Below are positions 1 through 11,094 of a DNA stretch of 64,000 bases, piece after piece. The stretch lies in the NCBI GenBank assembly GCA_001695595.3, contig MBPM02000053.1, positions 186,001 through 250,000 of the forward strand, read 5' to 3'. Each line of letters opens with the position of its first letter. Position 1 is the stretch's first letter. A program made the position numbers and the translations under genes. Source of the stretch: Plasmopara viticola. Taxonomy: Eukaryota > Oomycota > Peronosporomycetes > Peronosporales > Peronosporaceae. The notes beneath the pieces are model-generated. The model had not been told where the DNA came from, made no database searches, and was given only the letters and a program-made list of their open reading frames with translations.

Positions 1-258
1 GTTACGCATGAAACACACAAGTCCTCCGAATATATGTATGTACCACAGTCGCATTACTCTGTGGTACCATCCATTACTGCTTAAAGCTGGTACCCGTCAC
101 CTGCGTTCCATTCTATCAACATCTTGTACCACCTTCACAACAAGGTGCCACTTTTACTGCATACAAAGCTAGTTGATTTATCAGAGGGACGCACGCATCT
201 CACGTGCTTATCACTCCTTGATTTGCGTAGAGATACAATTCTCGCCGCTGCAACAAGG
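1..258. other. Upstream region of the esterase gene
   Basis: No gene is visible here. The reading frame of the following hydrolase stays open from about position 124 without an ATG, so a short N-terminal extension or upstream exon cannot be excluded. Confidence 0.4.
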
Positions 259-1569
259 ATGCAACAAGTTTGCAAGCACGTGCGTAACCTTCGCACGTCC
301 GGTTATGGAGCTACTTACACGCTTCCAATCTTCCTCACTGTCGCTCTGCTTTCGCTCTGGGTCAATGCAACGCACCTGCACTCGCTCGGACTGGCGCATG
401 TTTTGATTCTAGCCAAACTCGTGCTATTGCTTGGACTTCACGAGTTACTTCGACCGTTTTGCCTCTCGTTCACTGAGGTTTGCCTACTAACAGCTCACGT
501 GAGTGCTGCAGTCAACACGGCAATTCTTCGCGTGGTCAAGCGAGGGTTACAACCAAAGTTCCCAGAGTGGACGCTTTGGTACGAAGGCTTTCAAGCCATT
601 GCGGCTGCTGCTGGTCAACACAACGGTGGTCACATTTTAAAACTCTACAACGCAATGGCCTTCCGACGCAACTTTGAGCTCGTGGGACGACTACTTGGCG
701 CTTTGGCTTGCTGGCGTCATGCAATGCAGCTCACGAGCTTCCAGTACAATGGCCTCGAACACTTATGGTTGTGCTCGAAAGATCGCGCCACATCAAAAAG
801 CTACGAACGACGAGTCGTCGTACTGTATTTCCATGGAGGGGGGTACGCGCTTTTTAGTCCCCACTTTTTTGTCGAATTTGCCAGTCGGTTGCTCCATCAG
901 ATACAAAGGCAACTGGGTACTGGAGACATCAAGGTCCAAATTCTATTGGCCAATTATCGAAAACTGCCCGAGGTTTCATTTCCCTCTCCTTTAGATGACG
1001 CCATGACAATGTTGACCTATCTCCTGCAACATGAAAAAGTGGCACCCGAGAACATCATTCTCGCTGGCGACAGTGCCGGTGGTGGATTGGTACTTGCAAC
1101 TCTCTTGCGTCTTCGACGAGCGCGACAACCGATGCCCCTTGCAGCAATGTGTAGTTGTCCGTACGCCGATTTATCCGCAGACGTGGCCGAGTCCGAGCAT
1201 TGTTTCATCTCCAAGTCAATGGTCGATGCCATTCGCGACTTTTGCGTGCACGCAACACCACGTGCAAGTTGGGGCGAAGGTGCCATGTTGCAAACGGATT
1301 TGAGAGGGTTACCAACCTTATTTATTCAAGCAGCCGAGTTTGATATTTTGCATCAACAATCGTTGCAATTGGCTGAAAATGCGCGAGCCGACGGAGTGCA
1401 CGTGGAATTGGACGTAAATAACCACATGCCTCACGTGTTTACGCTGTTTCCACATTTTATGCTTCCACACTCGTCCATTGGGATTAAACGACTTGCTGCC
1501 TTTATAACGCACCAACTAACGACGCATCGAATCCCCGTGCAACTGCCAGGAGTTGCTCCAGCTTTTTAG
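259..1569 (+). CDS. Alpha/beta hydrolase, HSL-family esterase/lipase
   Basis: Predicted carboxylester hydrolase of the hormone-sensitive-lipase type (alpha/beta hydrolase fold 3), about 436 residues from the first ATG. The oxyanion-hole motif HGGG lies at residues 192-195 and the nucleophile elbow GDSAGG has its serine at residue 272. Asp362 (in AAEFDIL) and His389 or His392 (in NHMPHVF) complete a plausible catalytic triad. Two hydrophobic stretches in the first ~80 residues suggest membrane anchoring, so the enzyme probably sits on a membrane with its catalytic domain exposed. The frame is open upstream to about 124 but only through a non-ATG codon, so 259 is preferred as start. The family assignment is firm; the substrate is not known and could be a lipid ester or a xenobiotic. 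The PH-domain gene follows on the same strand after about 190 bp. Confidence 0.85.
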   Translation: MQQVCKHVRNLRTSGYGATYTLPIFLTVALLSLWVNATHLHSLGLAHVLILAKLVLLLGLHELLRPFCLSFTEVCLLTAHVSAAVNTAILRVVKRGLQPKFPEWTLWYEGFQAIAAAAGQHNGGHILKLYNAMAFRRNFELVGRLLGALACWRHAMQLTSFQYNGLEHLWLCSKDRATSKSYERRVVVLYFHGGGYALFSPHFFVEFASRLLHQIQRQLGTGDIKVQILLANYRKLPEVSFPSPLDDAMTMLTYLLQHEKVAPENIILAGDSAGGGLVLATLLRLRRARQPMPLAAMCSCPYADLSADVAESEHCFISKSMVDAIRDFCVHATPRASWGEGAMLQTDLRGLPTLFIQAAEFDILHQQSLQLAENARADGVHVELDVNNHMPHVFTLFPHFMLPHSSIGIKRLAAFITHQLTTHRIPVQLPGVAPAF

Positions 1570-1756
1570 CCTGTGTAATGGATAGGGTTTTGAAGTTTTC
1601 GACTTTTTCGATTTTAAATTATACTTGTCTAATAATAGTATTCTCCGCGGTATTATAGTAGTTTCGCAGCTTAATTTTCGTAACTTCTCTTGATTGCATC
1701 CAACAACATAAATTACACGAGCTCATATTGCGATTGTAAAGGTGTTTTAGTGCATC

Positions 1757-3145
1757 ATGTTGGTAAATGGCGTAGATATCTCCATGCTGGAAGGTTGGAT
1801 GATTAAAATCAACAGCAAGCCGAGCTTTTTTGGCAAAACTACAAGCCGTCGGTGGTTTAAAGTAGGTTTTGTTTCCGGATCGAATTCAGAGAGAAAACTC
1901 GTGATTTCCTACTCGACCAGCAAGTGCGTCGTTCATTCGCTTGCTCTCTATTTTGATCGTAATCATTGTTGATTGTCGTATTAAAGGAAAGCAAAAGATC
2001 CACGTGGATTGCTTTACGTCCAAGATGTCAGCGATGTTTACTGTCGCAAGGTTTGAAAGGCCTAGTTGAGGTTCTCGACACGTGTTTTGATGTCTTTGTT
2101 TTCGAAACTGCAGGAAATGATTGAGATAGTGTCTCCTTCTCGGACTCTTCGACTACGAGGTGAAACAAGTGTCGAACATCGGCTATGGGCTGACAGTCTT
2201 TATAAGCTCTGCAATGCGCAACCAAAGTTAGCAAAAGCAAGTATTGATACTCAACACAAGACGAAAGAAGGCGATCGAGAAAAAGACGATCAAAGCGTCT
2301 ATTATCAACGATCCGATTCGATTGCAGATGAAAAGAGGCGCTCACGACGATTATCTCGACACGATAGCGACCGCGAAGAAGAGGACCTTAACTATCGGAA
2401 TGGCACTGAGAGCCGCGAAATCAGTCCTCGGGATGGTTACGGCTATGAAGCTAGACAACGCGACTCTCGGTCTTCACAACACTATGAGTCAAAGTCTGAT
2501 GAGCTTGAAAGTAGGTCTTCACCACAATCGTCACATGATGAAAGCGACAAGGAATTGGTTGAAAACAAAGACTCGGCGTCTCACTTTGAAAACGACGGCA
2601 GTGAAAGTGATAGCAGTGAAGATAATCACGACAGTTCTCGACCTTCGACTAACAGCAGTTCTCGTAGTTTACTTGTGGCTCAAATTAAGGCTGGACCGAC
2701 TTTTGAAGCAGGTCTGGCATCGTGCAAGAACGTTATGTCTGACAGTGAGGAAGAAGACGAAAAGATTTCGGAAGAGAAAGAAAGCCCGCGTGAACCCGTC
2801 ACGTCATCGACTAGTCCGATTGATGATGATGATGATGTTGTTTTTGACAAAGTTGAGCCATTGACTCAGTCGCCAAAGCACAAAAACTCGCCGTACTTTA
2901 AAGAATCTGCTTATAAAGCGACGTTGGTGTCGAGTGTTGCTGCTGACAATAATTTTGTTTATGACGATTGGGACGCGGAAGGTGAAGACCGTAGAGATGG
3001 ACTGTTAAAATCAGGGACTTCTGACTTGGTACGCACATGGTATTACTGTCTAGTTTTATATTTCAGTACTTACTCGAAATATGATTGTGTTGTTTAGGGG
3101 GTTGCGCCTGATGCCAATTTTGTACACGAAGATTGGGACGAGTAA
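1757..3145 (+). CDS. PH-domain protein with a long acidic/serine-rich tail, four exons
   Basis: My model joins 1757-1923, 1987-2050, 2114-3028 and 3098-3145. All introns are GT..AG and short (63, 63 and 69 nt), and the join is in frame, giving 397 residues. The first three exons make one pleckstrin-homology domain: it opens with MLEGWMIK and RRWFKV and ends with the helix HRLWADSLYKLC. Such domains bind phosphoinositides or proteins at membranes. The rest is disordered, rich in Ser, Asp, Glu and Arg, with an Asp run near the end. The motif FVYDDWD at the end of exon 3 is echoed by FVHEDWDE as the last residues of exon 4, which supports the last splice. The start is the first ATG directly before the PH fold. 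The specific lipid or partner is unknown. Confidence 0.8.
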
Positions 3146-5135
3146 GCTAGACTAAAAATTTTACATACTACAAAAGTTACTGAATCTGTTTTTTTACCGG
3201 AACATTCCGTTGCATAAAGATAAATAACCGATAAGTTACACGATCACGTTGAGTTACACGTTTAAGTATGAGAAAGTTTGGTAAGCCCTTCCTCCGCAGC
3301 TTTGGATCTGCTTCATTGTACCTGCAACAGACGTTGTCACAAGCTCGTGAAAAAAACAACCTACGAATTACGATACGCAACATATTGCCATGTTCACGAG
3401 AACTTATCTCCTAAGACAAATTGATGGCAGTGTCGTCCATCATATTTGACCGAACATATAAGTTTTTTTTTCAGACAACATTCAGAAAGAATCTTTCGTT
3501 TGGGTTATTATAGTAACTAAACACCGCTGTCTGCGTGTAAAATTTCCATTTTGGCACGAAAGGCTAACACTTAATTGTATTTTACACATCTTGAGCAAAC
3601 TTAAACAGCAAAGGTTTGATATACAAACTTAGAAGTCAAAAACTGTCCTAAATCATGATACTTATCGTAGCCGCAATTCGGGCTCTCGTCATCGAAATTG
3701 CCACCATGCTTGCGACACGTTGGTAGGGAAGCATTTTAATCGCGCGTTATATTTTTTTAATGAGGTCTCACAGCACCTTCTACAGAAAAGGGGTGCAAAT
3801 ACATATCTAAACTTCCGACAAACAACTACTTACGCGTTTTGACCAGAGTGTGCATAAGATTACATTTCATAGGCTAACTATTCCTGTGTGTATAAATTCT
3901 ACCATAAGCCTATGATGAGTAAATATTCGAGTAAAGACTTTATCTATCACGGTGCCTTTCGAAACCAGTATACAGTCGAGTTGCCATTATTCCATTAAGA
4001 TCGGAAAGAGGATGCTGGCTTAATGTAACATTCTATTCGCACTCATAATTAAATTACATTCGAGAGAAAGAAGAAGTAGTATAAGTCATCTTAATTCAAT
4101 TAATAGAAGCCAATTAGGTCATAAAGATGAAAAATGAGCCACCAGACAGCCGTGGTCAACCCAGTTTACAACGCCTTTAAAAGGTGCATTTGCACCACTG
4201 CCACTATCTATGCCTGAAGTTTCACCTACAACGAAGAGTGCGCTTGCTAAAGAAGCCACGCCTGCGCAAGAAAAATTGGTTGCTCGTCAAAACGTTGCTT
4301 GAGCAATAAAAGGTCGAGAGGGACCATACAGAGGGGGAGCGAGCATACTCTTTCCTTTGCCCGGTAGTCCTCGGACAAATTCTTCATCTTTCGATAGAAA
4401 TGGCATAGAGCGCCGCAAGCGCTCCAACGAGCACTCGAGCTGTTCCTCGCACGCCACGACTGTGAAGAAGTCAAGCGACCGTCAATGCTGTCAAATTGGC
4501 TTTGTCACCTGGACGTACACCCGAAAAATTTTAAACTTGTCGACGGACTCACCTGTAGAGACAGGCAAACCCAGAGCGCTTTTAAAAATATTAGAACTCG
4601 TTCTGCGATATCCTACTTATTGGTGTCATATAGCATTGGAAACCATGATGAAGAAGTAAAGTCTAAGATAGACAAACCTGGGTACAAACCACGGGTGACT
4701 TCTGTAACCGGATCACTAAAGCAGTTGGAAGTTTGCTTTGTGACTCTTTTACCATCGGGTACTGGCGCATGTCTTGTCTCGTGATAGGTTCACTATGGTA
4801 CCTTTTTTTTCTTCTTGCTGCACCAACCAACTTTGAGGCGACTGATATGTGCGACGAGAGAGGGGAAGAGAGCATTAATCAATCGATGTAGACGATGATG
4901 CCGAGCAATTTGCTCACTTTGTTTGCGCACTATGAAAAAGCTTTCTAACAAAATACTTTGGTTTAAAATCACCAAAGCTTTAGCACGACTTTACGACAGC
5001 AATATACGTGCTTTAAGCATTACATGATATTTTGCATGAAAATTGCGCACTTGGCTTCGTACGGGGTCTGAAGGTAAAAGTGGCTTCCGCCCAGTTTTGA
5101 AGTATACTCTAGTACTTCCTCGCACTATAATTCCA
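3146..5135. other. AT-rich intergenic region without recognisable genes
   Basis: Only short frames with no recognisable family occur. A poly-T run lies near 4800. I see no RNA gene or intact element. Confidence 0.5.
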
Positions 5136-5207
5136 GCAAGTTGTCTAGCTACTGTTATGGCAAGTTGCCTAACTACTGTTATAGCAAGTTGCCTAGCAAC
5201 TGTTATG
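5136..5207. repeat. Tandem repeat, three 24-bp units
   Basis: Three consecutive 24-bp units (5136-5159, 5160-5183, 5184-5207) begin GCAAGTTG and end CTGTTAT plus one base, differing at a few positions. The unit is a multiple of three, so the repeat stays open in one frame, but no gene surrounds it. It is a minisatellite-like array. Confidence 0.85.
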
Positions 5208-5900
5208 GTATCAAGATCGTGTCAATAAAATATACTACAGTAGGCTATAGCTGTAACTCGAGGACGTGGAGTCGCGCAGGCATAAAAACTGTAGGTCACA
5301 TAGCGAGCAGAAGATGCATCAAGGGTAAGCACTGAAATTCCTATATTTTCACAACGGGCCAATTTGTGCAGCGGTTTTACTACCTCTGCGCCAAAGTCAA
5401 TATCGAATCCCACCGTGGTCGAAAATTGACAGGTGATGCTATTTGGGGGGATAACACTCGGGAAGTCGAAAAGTTTGCGATGAATGCTGAAGGCACTGTC
5501 GTTAGGGAATCGTTACAACACCTAGCCACAAGAAGTCGGTATGCGAAGCCACTAATTAGAAGTAGACAACACCTTGGCGAAGCCCAATTTAGATTGGGAG
5601 AGACGGTAATAGTGGGTGGCGGTAAGCTGCAAGGATCGATCGTACATAAAATGTGACATAGATCGGCTTAACCCGTGACCTCGAGAGGGCGCAACTAGCA
5701 TATCGGCTACGACTATTTCCGGGAGTAAAAAATCCTTAAAAAACGAGAAGCCAAAAATGCCAAATTGTTCAAAGGGTGCTAGGGCCGGAAAAACGAAAAG
5801 CCAAAGCAAACTTAAAAATAGCGTTTTATTATAGGCTCACTCTTTTTATGGCGGCCGCTTAAATGGGTCCAGGGAAGGGTTGAGGGCGAAATTAGCAATA
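5208..5900. other. Unassigned sequence, possible 3' part of decayed LINE
   Basis: Only short frames are present. It lies beyond the last part of the minus-strand LINE that I can recognise, and may be its 3' end or unrelated sequence. Confidence 0.25.
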
Positions 5901-8900
5901 ATGGTTCGAGTTAGTTTCCATCTTGAAGAGAACGTGCCGAAGCGTTATTTAGTTATAATATGTCTTCATTGTGAAATTTTAGCAGTCAATGCTGGTGGAT
6001 TGCAGTCTGGCTAGCAATTTAAATAACTGCCGAGTTTGGTACTGGAATGGCTTAAACTTTTGCAGAACAAATCTTGATAGAAGTGCTGTATGTATATTAC
6101 TATAACAGCCTCGACTTGGGCATTAACTTCGATGATGTTGGCTTGATACTCATGAAAGCGAATAATGTTCCGGTGCATCCACAAGCAACGAAGAACCGCT
6201 ACTCGCACAAAGAGAAAAGTCACAAATAAACTGTAGCCGTATCGTAACTTGGCATGGTCGGTTGGTTCAAGTTTGAAAAAAGAATTAACTCCCACTCCAG
6301 TGTGACCCGAAAAAAGCCTTGAAAAGCACTGAGCCATTTGGACTAAACTTGAGTCGCAAAATCGCAACACCTAAATAAGTGTGGGCCAGTTTCCGAAACT
6401 CCACAGCCATGCTGGAGACGATAATCGAGAATTGTGCGTCGTGCTGGAGCCGACAAAGAAAGTCGGAGTGGACTGACAAAACATGTCGACCCAGTTTTTG
6501 TCAAGGTTCCACATAGTCGTATCAGGTTTACCCAAGACGCCGAGTCGAAAAATGGGCAGAGTCTGTGAATCCTATCTCATCAAAATTTGTCAAATTTTGG
6601 CCACACTTAACTCTGATACTTTATAAGCATCAAATGTCCAGGTGTGACATAGGCCCTATAAGATTAGGTTTTAATAAACGCAACAGAGAGTCAGCCTTGT
6701 CCAAGAAATTGGCGCATGAATGCGCGCTGACAAGCCGCCCGGAGCTAAATTGGCGAAAAAACTGGGAAAGATTTGTAGCCGTAATAGGCGTTGGGCACCG
6801 TACATAGTTGGGCCGGCCTAAAAATTTCTTCGGTAGCTAGTAATTTTAATAACCTTAGTGGTCTTGTAGCTCCGGCTATAGTTCTACCACAATTGCCGTA
6901 GGTAGTATCCACATTATTTAAAATGGACGTACTTTGCCTGTCAAATTTGACTTGGAGCCTTGCAATTCTTTTTGTAAAATTGGATATGCAATGTAAATAG
7001 TACAATTTGCCAATAAGACCCAAGACTTCTCCATCGATAGAAATGGTGTGCAATCACGTGGTCAGGGCCGGTAGGAGTTGGGGCGTAAAGAATATCATAG
7101 TCTTGTCCTCAAGACGAAATTGTTTCATCGAAAAGTCGAATAATTGGATCCACTCAGGATGGTAAATTAGTCGGCATCCTGCCAGCAAAAATCACTATAC
7201 ATAGCATGTGGAGTGATTTAATCTTAATGAAGGCTAAAATAGATGTTTAACCTAATTCACTTTGACTTTTAGACAAGACCACCACTCACAGGACAGAGCG
7301 TTAAAAGATTTAAAACGACACCTGCAGCGTGAAATCGGTTGTGAAAGTTGATCTTGAAGCCAGTGGACGGAATAATTCAAATACTGGTCGTGCACCATAG
7401 AAAGGGTCGAATAAGAATGGCAACTTGATCTCGTAAATGCCTTGCGCCATGAAGCATTTCCACGATAAGATGCTGGAGTCGGTCATCATCCGAAAGAGTT
7501 GGTCTAATTTATACCCAAAGCGTTTGATGCAGGCATTGATTGTCTACCACGATAACACCCAGTGATAGAAGGTTTTGTCGTAATGGCTCATTATCCGCAG
7601 TTCAAGGTAAAGGGAAGGATTACTGTTTTGGCCGTATTAAGACTCATACTAGAAGCCTCACAAAAGTGTCATACCACTTTAAAGAAGTAGTTGGTATGGC
7701 GTAAATCATTGAGGCATTCGGTGCATTCATCAGCAAAGCTAATAACTGTATAGGCCGAATCATTGAGTGAGTTGGAGCCTCATATTTAGTATCACTAATC
7801 AAGTATGTGGCCAATTGAGTTGGGATTGACGAAGTCGGAGAAAATTAAGCGGAGGTTGCACAAATAATGCTCGCGATAATGGGTCTTCCTAACGAACCCC
7901 CGCTCCTAGTTTGATTATTTGAGTGGTTGGCCATTGACCGTCACGGTTGTTAGGATACCCGGAAGAGGACTCGTATCCAGCGGCGGAATCGGTCCCCAGA
8001 TCCACAGTGCATATAAAGTGCGTCCCATACGATACAATCAAAGGCTTTAGCGAATTCTAATAAAACGGCGCCAGCCGGGAATTTTCCACCCCCAAATAAT
8101 TGGGTCAAAGCTTGAATCCGTAATTGTGCGTGGCGAATATCTCGACCCAGTACAAAGACATATTGGTCCGGGTGATGTAATTTTCCCAATACGGAGCCGA
8201 GCCTATGAGTCAAAATTTTTGGAAGTTTCCGATCGCCTTTTTTATATAAAAGCGAGACTTAAACCCTCCGCTGAAATTTAGTCTTTTCCCTACATACCTT
8301 CGAATATTCTGCTACAGAGGAGTAGGTCTGTCATATAGTATTCAACAGGAAGGCCGGAGTTTTTTCGATTGCCGTGTGTGTTGGCCCTTATTCAAACTCA
8401 AAGGCTGTAGAGGGGCTATCCAAATAAGCCTGATATGTCAAAGTAAGCCGTGCTTTAGTGTCGTGTAGAATTTGGACCAATTTTTTAGGGATCTCATTTT
8501 GGTTTAGTATGACCAAATTTTCTCGAAGGCGAATATTAAATTTCACACCAGTACGACAAATAAGAGAAACAAGTCGACTTTTTGTCTTCAATGAAATCGA
8601 CCGGGATGAGCGTCTTGTGAAAAATGGCTGGCGGTCTGAAGAATAATTTAGAGCATCGTCAGTGGATTCAATTTGGAGGTAAAGTTTTGCTTGGACAAAT
8701 CGTAATTTTGTTTATTCAGCTTTTGCTTAAGTTGATTATAGTAATTCTAAATTTGACCTCAAAAGGAGTTTGCTAATACATTCAAGAGGTTGTGCAAATT
8801 TTCTTGGGCTTCAGACAACTGAAATTTCCAAACTGGGCATTTCCACGGAGCACTTTTTGACGGTCTGAAGTTTAAACAAACAAGTCGGAAAAAATTCCGG

Positions 8901-9705
8901 CATGGCTGCCTATTCCATCCAAGCCTTTAAATCATGGTGAATATCCCGGAAATCCGTGTGAAAAAGTTAAAGAGCTGACCAAAATATATTCAATGTTTGA
9001 AAAGGCGTTGGGGCTTGAAATTTTTTGGAGATCGGGGTTTTGAAGTCGCCAAGGATCGACAAACGGATTGAACTCATCCAGTCGAGCAATTTATTGCGCC
9101 CTGAAAACGATTTTGATTGCCGTGTCGTGCCTGATCTAGTTGACTGGAAATGACGGTATTAAAGTCCCCCAGAGCAATATGGTGACTGTATTCTCCAAAA
9201 CGACGGGGAAAAATCCCGGTTCAAGTGGGGCGAATAGTACGTGAATACTCGAGTCGAGAGGATATGACGTGTCGGCGTGTAATGTCGGATAAAGCAAGTA
9301 GGTGTTAATATTGGTTTGATATTATTATAACACGCCGACAAGGCCTGTAAAATTGCTTCTATTATTTTGAGACAGAAAACTGGATTTTAGCTAGTTCGAA
9401 CCTTCAAACAATTTTCACATAGCAGGTATTCAAGAAACCAAATCAGCTTCCTAATTGAGTAATCATTCAAGTTCATTGCACTCATGGGGTAGTTGAAACC
9501 TGGGGGTCAAGTGGGAAGTTTTGCGTAGTTTGCGATATGAGAGGCATCTTGCGGTCGTTGCGCTAACTTCATTTGTCCCACTTGTCCCACTCTTTTTAAT
9601 TGGATGTAAAATTATTGTATCAGTTGCCATGATTGATTGGCGAATTGGTTGATCGATCGATTGATAGAAACAATAAATGTGTATAGAAGTTGAAAAGGGG
9701 TGGGA
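5900..9705 (-). mobile_element. Decayed non-LTR retrotransposon (LINE), minus-strand copy, left arm of a palindrome
   Basis: Reading the minus strand from 9705 downward gives a broken L1/Tx1-like element. The apurinic-endonuclease region lies near 9130-9300. Reverse transcriptase is clearest at 7950-8213, with HPDQYVFVLGRDIRHAQLR followed by AGAVLLEFAKAFDCIVWDAL, a hallmark of LINE RTs (normally LLDFAKAFDSV). A C-terminal part with VAVLRCLWMHRN lies at about 6011-6370. Stops and frameshifts occur throughout, so it is inactive. From 9705 down to about 8018 it matches the sequence at 11095-12830 as an inverted repeat. Its 3' end is not clear; I place it near 5900. Confidence 0.75.
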
Positions 9706-9856
9706 CTGTCCCCTTCCGTAATTTAAATCACGGAAGGGCTGGGTGGACGAATCTCACCCTTTGTCTATTCTATTCATCTATATTCCATCGCGAGTCCTAT
9801 GAGGAGCGAACGCTTTGTCCGCTAACCCTTCCACCTCATTTGAAGGGTTTTTTATC

Positions 9857-9870
9857 GTCATTCTCACCGA
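9857..9870 (+). promoter_or_regulatory. Possible oomycete initiator element before the CRN gene
   Basis: The sequence GTCATTCTCACCG about 15-20 bp upstream of the CRN start fits the oomycete initiator pattern TCA-TTYY. It was matched by eye only; no transcript evidence is available. Confidence 0.3.
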
Positions 9871-9876
9871 GAAGCG

Positions 9877-10890
9877 ATGGCGCAGAAATGGTTCCAGCTC
9901 GTGGGCGAAGATGGGAACGCTTTGACGTCGGCCGGTGCTGTGGGCGTGGATATTGAAGACGTGGATTCGTTGCGAAAGGCAGTAAAGGACAAATTAAAGG
10001 ATAGTCACCTCGCAGGGATTGCTGCGTGCGACCTCACCGTCTTCGCGAACCGAGTGCGCTTCGACGCGAAGCAGGCGTTGGAAGAGGATGCGCCAATTGC
10101 GTCGTTTGGTGGTTTGAAGAAAGATGCGCTCATCGTGCAAGTGCCGTCACAAAGGAAAAACGTGAAAGCGGAGGGAGAAGCGGAAGTGGTGGCAGAACAG
10201 CAACCTCATAAAGCACGCTTGAAACGATGGGCGGATCTGAACGAAGTCCTCGATCGCAACAGCAAAAGAATCAAGCGCGGTTTACCCGAAGATCAATAGC
10301 CAGCCACAGGCTACTCTTACGTATCATGGGATGGCGTGCAGAACATTCTGAGGTGGACATCGTACGAACAACAAGCGAAGGATATTCCTGATGACGACAT
10401 TGAGGTGGTGTATGCCTACTTGCTTCGTGTGAGTAAGGTGTTTGGACCCATCGTGACTAGGAAAGACGAAACACGACTGCACGATATTGCGCCAATCCTT
10501 GTGTGCGTGAGTGGGCATTTCGATGGAGATGTCCAAATTCTGGTCGAAGAATCTGTCCAAGGGAAACGACTACATGGGCACGGATTCTTTGAGTTTGTGA
10601 TTCAACGCGGCACGAAACGTATATGCATTGTCGTTGCAAAGAAAGATGATTTTGAAGCGGGCTTAGCTCAGAATCTTGTCGGGTGTGAAGCACTGGCGGA
10701 CGTCGAAGGATTAAAGGAAGTCTTTGGCATTGTCACGAACTACAAAGAGTGGTGCTTTTTCAGAAGTCTGGATGAGAAAATCGAATGTGACGATGAAACT
10801 TTGATAGCGTCGCATGATGTTCCATCGCGAGCTTCGTTGAAGAGCATTGCAGAGAAAATCTATTCCATGCTGTCAGAAGGTTCACAATAA
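9877..10890 (+). pseudogene. Crinkler (CRN) effector gene interrupted by an in-frame TAG
   Basis: CRNs are oomycete effectors that act mainly in host nuclei. Residues 1-95 form the ubiquitin-like CRN header; the usual LFLAK-type motif is replaced by LTVFANR at residues 53-59. A linker with RWADLNEVL and a basic SKRIKRG patch follows. The frame stops at a TAG (10297-10299) and then stays open, in the same frame, to 10890 (about 337 codons in all). The part after the stop resembles the C-terminal PD-(D/E)XK nuclease-like domain of CRNs: FDGDVQI supplies the first acid, but the motif normally written IVEAKKDD reads IVVAKKDD, so the second acid is missing. Either the stop is a pseudogene lesion, or only the 140-residue header is made, or the stop is read through; it has the context CAA-TAG-C. 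No signal peptide is evident. The gene fills the space between two inverted LINE copies. Confidence 0.8.
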
Positions 10891-11094
10891 GCACCTTCTC
10901 TTTCTATATGAACATTTTTTCTATAAAACCATTTCTATGAACTCAAAACCGGTATGTCACCCGCGGATGTCACTAATTCAATCACAATTATCGATTTGGA
11001 ACAGTGACAATCCGAGCTAATAAAAAAATGTTCCACCCACCCTGTCCCACATGTGTCCACCCCACTTATGATCACCGCAGTCGTGTCTGAAGTT
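10891..11094. other. Downstream flank of the CRN gene
   Basis: Non-coding sequence between the CRN stop and the start of the right LINE arm. The left LINE arm has no matching sequence here, so this belongs to the unique insert of the palindrome. Confidence 0.4.

Noticed and set aside
4357..4784. Plus-strand ORFs of about 100 codons
   Set aside because: No conserved motif, overlapping frames on both strands and no neighbour support; treated as chance.
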